Assembly (NCBI GenBank): GCA_031271525.1
Contig: JAISVO010000060.1
Location: 1-12,121 of the forward strand
Direction of reading: 5' to 3'
DNA: 12,121 nt
Origin: Oscillospiraceae bacterium
Lineage (GTDB): Bacteria > Bacillota > Clostridia > Oscillospirales > UBA929
Numbering within the stretch: the stretch's first letter is position 1; every line of letters starts with the position of its first letter. The position numbers and the translations under genes are program-made. The notes under the pieces are model-generated. The model did no database searches. It had not been told where the DNA came from and was given only the letters and a program-made list of their open reading frames with translations. Below are positions 8,788 through 12,121 of this stretch, piece by piece.

Positions 8788-8796
8788 CAAAAAACT

Positions 8797-8812
8797 TGTT
8801 TCACGTGAAACA
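8797..8812. other. parS centromere-like site (ParB/Spo0J binding)
   Basis: TGTTTCACGTGAAACA is a perfect 16-bp palindrome and matches the bacterial chromosomal parS consensus at every position. In other bacteria ParB (Spo0J) loads at such sites, spreads over flanking DNA and recruits SMC condensin for origin segregation. Known parS sites cluster near oriC, so this locus is probably origin-proximal (inference). The site is non-coding and lies between two convergent operons, 10 bp beyond the terminator T-tract. It is not the related Noc site, which has a different core. Confidence 0.88.
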
Positions 8813-8841
8813 TTATTCGCTTAACATAACACCGCCGTTCC

Positions 8842-8878
8842 CTGTTGTTCGCTGTTGTTCGCTGTTAACTGTTGTCCG
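8842..8878. repeat. Short decamer tandem repeat
   Basis: Two exact copies of CTGTTGTTCG (8842-8851 and 8852-8861) are followed by a third, imperfect copy (8862-8878) that carries a 7-base insertion AACTGTT and one mismatch. The repeat spans the mscS stop codon (complement of 8865-8867) and the last few mscS codons. Likely a slippage product; function unknown. Confidence 0.6.
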
Positions 8879-9404
8879 ACCTGCTCTGGTTGATGACTTT
8901 CGCGATCGACCCGTTCGGTATGATCAGCAAGTCCCCGTTTTCGCTTCTCACCCTTGTGCTGCGCAGCCCCAGCTCCTCCACCCTTCCGGCAAACCCGTCG
9001 ATGGTGACCGTCTCTCCCACTGAGAACTGGTTTTCAAAGAGGATAAAGAACCCGGTGATCACGTCCTTGACCATCGTCTGCGCCCCGAAGCCGACGGCGA
9101 CGCCGAGGACGCCGGCCGCCGCGATGATTGATGTCACGTCCATCCCGAACCCCGCCGTCAGGATTTGGATGATCGCCAAAAACCACACGGTGACGCTGAC
9201 GACGCTTCCCAACAGCTTTGCCACGGTGTCCGCGCGCAGGTTCCGCCCGCCCCGCTTCTCGATATGCTTCCGGATAAGAGCCCGGACGACCGCCGTGATC
9301 ACCAGCGCCGCCGCCAAGGCGATGACGCAGTAGAACAGCCGCTGGAACCAGACATTCCCGCTGTAGAAGCTGTAAATCTTATCAATAATGGTCTCTTGGC
9401 TCAC
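8865..9404 (-). CDS. mscS: MscS-family mechanosensitive channel, C-terminally short
   Basis: Small-conductance mechanosensitive channel subunit that releases solutes when the membrane is stretched by osmotic downshock. The 179-residue product has membrane helices at about 20-44 (TM1), 64-84 (TM2) and 90-127 (the pore-lining TM3, with GVLGVAVGFGAQ). The start of the cytoplasmic beta domain follows (FSVGETVTIDG, LIIPNGSIAKVINQSR). It then stops. E. coli MscS (286 residues) continues for about 100 residues with the alpha/beta domain that forms the vestibule cage; that part is absent and no remnant follows. Start is GTG at 9404, preceded by GGAGGG (complement of 9413-9418) 8 nt away. It overlaps the cdd stop by 4 nt (GTGA). 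Last gene of its operon. It may be a working mini-channel or a decaying gene. Confidence 0.88.
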   Translation of the reverse strand: MSQETIIDKIYSFYSGNVWFQRLFYCVIALAAALVITAVVRALIRKHIEKRGGRNLRADTVAKLLGSVVSVTVWFLAIIQILTAGFGMDVTSIIAAAGVLGVAVGFGAQTMVKDVITGFFILFENQFSVGETVTIDGFAGRVEELGLRSTRVRSENGDLLIIPNGSIAKVINQSRSDNS

Positions 9405-9799
9405 AGTCCGTACCCTCCAAACCCGTATGGGAAGATGTCGCGCAGGATGAAGACCTTGATGTCGTCCGGGGAACCGGTGATCACCCGCAGCTCTGTGTTG
9501 AACTCATAGAGCGCCTGCCGGCACATGCCGCAGGGCATACAGGGTTTGCCCGCCTCGTCCCGCTTCCAGCCTGTCACGGCGATCGTCTTGAATTTCCGCT
9601 CGCCCGCCGCGACGGCCGTATACAGCGCGACCCGCTCGGCGCAGCAGCCCGAGGGGTAATTGACGCATTCCACATTGCTTCCGGAATACACTTTGCCGTC
9701 CTCGGTGAGCAGCGCCGCGCCCACGGCAAAGTCGGAGTAGGGGGCGTAGGCATTCTTCCGCGCCGCCATCGCAGCTTCAATTAGTTGCCGGTCTGTCAA
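9401..9799 (-). CDS. cdd: Cytidine deaminase
   Basis: Zinc enzyme that deaminates cytidine and deoxycytidine to uridine and deoxyuridine in pyrimidine salvage. The 132-residue length fits the small tetrameric type (B. subtilis Cdd, 136 residues). Motifs: AYAPYSDFAVGAAL near the N-terminus, SGSNVEC (39-45), the catalytic CAER (Cys-53 zinc ligand, Glu-55 proton shuttle) and PCGMCRQ (Cys-90 and Cys-93 zinc ligands). There is no in-frame ATG at the conserved N-terminus. The likely start is TTG at 9799, with AAAGGA and GATGGGG just upstream. The frame is open further upstream, but that stretch lies inside the preceding reductase gene and has no Cdd similarity. The gene begins 17 bp after the reductase stop and is translationally coupled to mscS. 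Confidence 0.95.
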   Translation of the reverse strand: MTDRQLIEAAMAARKNAYAPYSDFAVGAALLTEDGKVYSGSNVECVNYPSGCCAERVALYTAVAAGERKFKTIAVTGWKRDEAGKPCMPCGMCRQALYEFNTELRVITGSPDDIKVFILRDIFPYGFGGYGL

Positions 9800-9816
9800 A
9801 TAGACCCCATCCTTTC

Positions 9817-10926
9817 TTATAGTGTTTTCTCGATTTCCTTCAGCCGCTCGATGATGTTGATCCCCTGCGGGCAGGCCGCCTCGCAGGTGCCGCAGGCAGT
9901 GCAGGCGGAGATCTGGTTCTCCGGCTTGATCCAGTTCCGGTAGTTCGTCATAAACCATGAGGAGCCGAACCGCACAATGTCGTTCCTCCCGCCGAAAATC
10001 CGGGGGATCGGGATCGATTGCGGGCACTTCGCGCAGTAGTTGCACTCGGTGCAGGGCACAAGGGGAAGCGCCTTAAAGGCGTCCATCGCCCTCTTGACGA
10101 CCTCCTGCCCGTCGTCGGTCAGCGGCACGAAGGGGGAGAAATGGCGAACGTTGTCCTCAACCTGACTCATATCGCTCATCCCGCTCAGCACAACGTCGAT
10201 CCCCGGCAGCGAACCGCACCAGCGCATCGCCCACGACGCGGGGGACAGGTTCGGGTCGGCGTCGGAGAAGACCTTGAGGATATCCGGGTGGCAGCGCGCC
10301 AGTCCGCCGCCCCGCACCGGCTCCATCACAACCAGCGCGATCTTCCGGCTCGTCACGTCGTTGTACAGTTTTTCCCCGTCTCCGCCGTACCAATCGAAAT
10401 AATTCAGCTGGAGCTGGCAGAAGTCCCAGTCGTAGGCGTCCAGTACCTTGGGGAGGTCGTCCGCCGCGCCGTGGTACGAAAACCCGATGTAGCGGATCCG
10501 TCCGGCTTCTTTCATCTTCCGCGCAACCTCGTCCGCGCCGATCCGGTTCATGTGGTCGATGCTCCCGCCGTTGATCCCGTGCATCAGGTAGAAGTCGATG
10601 ACGTCGGTCCCAAGCTTCTCCTGCTGTTTATCAAAGATCGCCTGCGCGCCCATCTTCTCGGCTTCGCCCAGCGGCATCTTGGTCGCGATGGTGAAGCTGT
10701 CCCGCTTATGGCGGCCGATCAGCGCCTTTTTGGCGAAGGTTTCGCTCTCCCCGCCGTGGTACATGAACGCCGTGTCATAGTAGGTCACGCCGGCTTCGAT
10801 CAGGCGGTCGATCATCGCCTCGGCCTCTTCATAGTGTATCTTCCCGTCGTTCGTGGGTAAGCGCATCAGACCCATCCCGAGCCGGGACACTGTCTCGCCG
10901 ATCCTCGGCATTTGGCGCATTTCCAT
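9817..10926 (-). CDS. Aldo/keto reductase with C-terminal 4Fe-4S ferredoxin-like domain
   Basis: Predicted cytoplasmic oxidoreductase of the aldo/keto reductase superfamily, in the subgroup common in anaerobes that adds an iron-sulfur domain. The 369-residue product has an (alpha/beta)8 barrel with the full catalytic tetrad Asp-51, Tyr-56 (MYHGGESE), Lys-83 (ATKMP) and His-116 (YLMHG). The C-terminal domain holds two CxxCxxCxxxCP motifs (CTECNYCAKCP and CTACGTCEAACP), each able to bind a 4Fe-4S cluster. Start: ATG at 10926, where the family sequence begins (MEMRQMPRIGETVSRLGMG). GGGGAG (complement of 10937-10942) lies 10 nt upstream and overlaps an alternative ATG six codons earlier (10944). 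The substrate cannot be told from sequence. It sits 60 bp downstream of fba, with a hairpin in the gap. Confidence 0.93.
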   Translation of the reverse strand: MEMRQMPRIGETVSRLGMGLMRLPTNDGKIHYEEAEAMIDRLIEAGVTYYDTAFMYHGGESETFAKKALIGRHKRDSFTIATKMPLGEAEKMGAQAIFDKQQEKLGTDVIDFYLMHGINGGSIDHMNRIGADEVARKMKEAGRIRYIGFSYHGAADDLPKVLDAYDWDFCQLQLNYFDWYGGDGEKLYNDVTSRKIALVVMEPVRGGGLARCHPDILKVFSDADPNLSPASWAMRWCGSLPGIDVVLSGMSDMSQVEDNVRHFSPFVPLTDDGQEVVKRAMDAFKALPLVPCTECNYCAKCPQSIPIPRIFGGRNDIVRFGSSWFMTNYRNWIKPENQISACTACGTCEAACPQGINIIERLKEIEKTL

Positions 10927-10952
10927 GTGGTATCCACTCCCCATATGTATGT

Positions 10953-10979
10953 TACCCCCGCCTTTTTTGGGCGGGGGTA
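10953..10979. other. Hairpin between fba and the reductase gene
   Basis: A perfect 10-bp inverted repeat, TACCCCCGCC (10953-10962) with GGCGGGGGTA (10970-10979), encloses the loop TTTTTTG. It starts 8 bp after the fba stop codon (minus strand). The T run is in the loop and no T-tract follows the stem in either direction, so it is not a standard terminator. More likely a mRNA stabiliser or partial attenuator that protects fba mRNA. Confidence 0.6.
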
Positions 10980-10986
10980 CGTAAGG

Positions 10987-11937
10987 TTAGATTTTTCCGG
11001 AGCACCCCAGCACGTTGACGAGCTTCCGTTTGACCATATCCTTAATGGCGACGCGGGCGGGGGCCAGATACTGCCTCGGGTCGAAGTGGTCGGGCTGCAA
11101 GGAAAAGTGTTCGCGGATCGAGGCGGTCATCGCGAGCCGCAGGTCGCTGTCGATATTGATCTTACAGACCGCGCTGCGGGCCGCCTGACGGAGCATCTCC
11201 TCGGGGATCCCGATGGCGTCGGGCATCTTCCCGCCGAACTGGTTGACCTTCGCCACAAACTCCTGCGGCACCGAGGACGAGCCGTGGAGCACGATCGGGA
11301 AGTTGGGCAGCCGTTTCGTGATCTCTTCCAGAATATCAAACCGAAGCTTCGGGTTCTGGCCCGGTTTGAATTTATACGCGCCGTGGCTGGTGCCGATGGC
11401 AATCGCGAGGCTGTCCACCCCTGTCTTTGTGACAAACTCCTCGACTTCGGCGGGGTTTGTGAACTGCGCGTCCTCGTCGCTGACGTTGACCGCGTCTTCG
11501 ATCCCCGCCAATTTCCCCAGCTCGCCTTCGACGACGACGCCCTTGCTGTGCGCGTAATCGACTACTTGCTTCGTCAGGGCCATGTTGTCCGCGAAGGAGT
11601 GCTTCGAGCCGTCGATCATCACCGAGGTGAAGCCGCCGTCAATGCAGGATTTACAGATTTCAAAGTCGTCGCCGTGGTCGAGGTGGACCGCGATCGGCAG
11701 ATCGACGCCTTGGATCCTCGCGTCCTCAATCGCGGCTTCAATCAGCTTCATCAGGTAGACGTGCTTCGCGTACTTCCGCGCTCCGGCCGACACTTGCAGG
11801 ATCAGCGGCGCTTTCTCCTCCATCGCGGCTTCGGTGATCCCTTGGATAATCTCCATGTTGTTGACGTTGAACGCCCCTATGGCGTATCCCCCGTCGTATG
11901 CCTTTTTGAACATTTCTGTGGTGGTGACAAGACCCAT
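10987..11937 (-). CDS. fba: Class II fructose-1,6-bisphosphate aldolase
   Basis: Zinc-dependent aldolase that splits fructose 1,6-bisphosphate into dihydroxyacetone phosphate and glyceraldehyde 3-phosphate in glycolysis and runs in reverse in gluconeogenesis. The 316-residue product has AIGAFNVNNME (19-29), HLDHGD (85-90; Asp-87 catalytic, His-88 zinc), VEGELGKLAG (136-145), GTSHGAYK (His-185 zinc) and LHGSSSVP (His-218 zinc), then NIDSDLRLA. Its pattern fits class IIB. Related GatY/KbaY tagatose-bisphosphate aldolases share the fold, but the overall match and the absence of sugar-alcohol genes favour Fba. The ATG at 11937 has AGGAGG (complement of 11946-11951) 8 nt upstream and a strong promoter. 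First gene of the leftward fba-reductase-cdd-mscS unit. Confidence 0.95.
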   Translation of the reverse strand: MGLVTTTEMFKKAYDGGYAIGAFNVNNMEIIQGITEAAMEEKAPLILQVSAGARKYAKHVYLMKLIEAAIEDARIQGVDLPIAVHLDHGDDFEICKSCIDGGFTSVMIDGSKHSFADNMALTKQVVDYAHSKGVVVEGELGKLAGIEDAVNVSDEDAQFTNPAEVEEFVTKTGVDSLAIAIGTSHGAYKFKPGQNPKLRFDILEEITKRLPNFPIVLHGSSSVPQEFVAKVNQFGGKMPDAIGIPEEMLRQAARSAVCKINIDSDLRLAMTASIREHFSLQPDHFDPRQYLAPARVAIKDMVKRKLVNVLGCSGKI

Positions 11938-11964
11938 TCGGATTTCCTCCTCTTGTTTTTCACC

Positions 11965-11993
11965 AGTATACCAAAACCCGCCGCAAAAAGCAA
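11965..11993 (-). promoter_or_regulatory. Extended -10 promoter for fba
   Basis: Reading the minus strand, -35 box TTGCTT (complement of 11988-11993), a 17-bp spacer, then TGG followed by -10 box TATACT (complement of 11965-11970). The TGn before the -10 box makes it an extended -10 promoter, as suits a highly expressed glycolytic gene. Transcription would start near 11958, leaving a leader of only about 20 nt with little room for leader regulation. Confidence 0.8.
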
Positions 11994-11999
11994 ATTGTT

Positions 12000-12015
12000 T
12001 TTGCCCTGCGGCAAA
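12000..12015. other. Small inverted repeat upstream of fba promoter
   Basis: TTTGCC (12000-12005) and GGCAAA (12010-12015) flank the four bases CTGC, just upstream of the fba -35 box. It could be an operator half-site pair or chance; the arms are only 6 bp. Confidence 0.25.
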
Positions 12016-12065
12016 TCCATCCCTGTGAGGTGAACACTGTCTGTCGGTCCGTGAAATCCCGTACC

Positions 12066-12101
12066 ATAGTTGAGGACGCCCTTTCGGGCGTCCTCAACTA
12101 T
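12066..12101. terminator. Strong 16-bp hairpin, probable terminator of an unseen neighbour
   Basis: A perfect 16-bp inverted repeat (12066-12081 with 12086-12101) has loop TTTC; on the minus strand the loop reads GAAA, a GNRA tetraloop closed by C-G. No gene lies between the fba promoter and this element. It most likely ends a leftward gene located beyond the right edge, insulating the fba promoter, although no clean T-tract follows the stem on that strand. On the plus strand a weakly T-rich stretch (TACTTTG) follows. The rest of 11994-12121 shows no coding sequence. Confidence 0.6.
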
Positions 12102-12121
12102 TACTTTGCCAAAACTTTTTT

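Noticed and set aside
8842..8878. Possible CRISPR or origin iteron array
   Set aside because: Only three 10-bp units with no spacers, no cas genes and no DnaA boxes seen nearby.
8715..9023. Small plus-strand open frame of 102 codons after fhs
   Set aside because: It runs through the terminator, parS and the antisense of mscS and lacks a ribosome binding site.
9800..10045. N-terminal extension of cdd to a 214-residue protein
   Set aside because: The extension is the out-of-frame shadow of the reductase's iron-sulfur domain. Cytidine deaminase similarity begins just after the TTG at 9799.
10018..12033. Plus-strand open frames of 280 and 373 codons opposite the reductase and fba
   Set aside because: Shadows of well-supported minus-strand genes; no ribosome binding sites and His/Val/Arg-rich composition without domains.

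Overview
This is a GC-rich bacterial window with eight protein-coding genes and almost no empty space. The gene families (Fhs, FolD, class II aldolase, an aldo/keto reductase fused to a ferredoxin-like domain, a cyclic beta-1,2-glucan synthase), strong AGGAGG ribosome binding sites, sigma-A type promoters, and TTG and GTG starts together suggest a high-GC anaerobic member of the Bacillota (Clostridia, Oscillospiraceae-like). That placement is inference; no rRNA or other taxonomic marker is present.

Layout. (1) 1-5232, plus strand: the last ~1740 residues of a giant cyclic beta-1,2-glucan synthase (NdvB/ChvB/Cgs family). The frame is open to the left edge, so the gene begins outside the window. 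(2) 5288-8708, plus strand: a near-consensus promoter drives lgt, folD and fhs. These genes overlap (92 nt, then 4 nt) and so form a tight operon; folD and fhs are consecutive steps of tetrahydrofolate one-carbon metabolism. (3) 8709-8864: a convergent intergenic region with a bidirectional terminator, a perfect 16-bp parS palindrome (ParB/Spo0J binding site) and a small decamer repeat. (4) 8865-11937, minus strand: fba, an aldo/keto reductase with two 4Fe-4S motifs, cdd and a shortened mscS. They are read leftward from an extended -10 promoter at 11965-11993. cdd and mscS overlap by 4 nt. (5) 11994-12121: upstream region with a strong 16-bp hairpin and no gene.

Most of the window is housekeeping metabolism: glycolysis (fba), pyrimidine salvage (cdd), one-carbon folate chemistry (folD, fhs), lipoprotein maturation (lgt) and periplasmic or surface glucan synthesis. 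I found no phage, insertion sequence, CRISPR array, RNA gene or defence system, and nothing I would call a new multi-gene system. The most informative signals are the exact parS site, which suggests the locus is origin-proximal; an mscS gene that ends before its C-terminal cage domain, right beside parS; and the long lgt/folD coding overlap.
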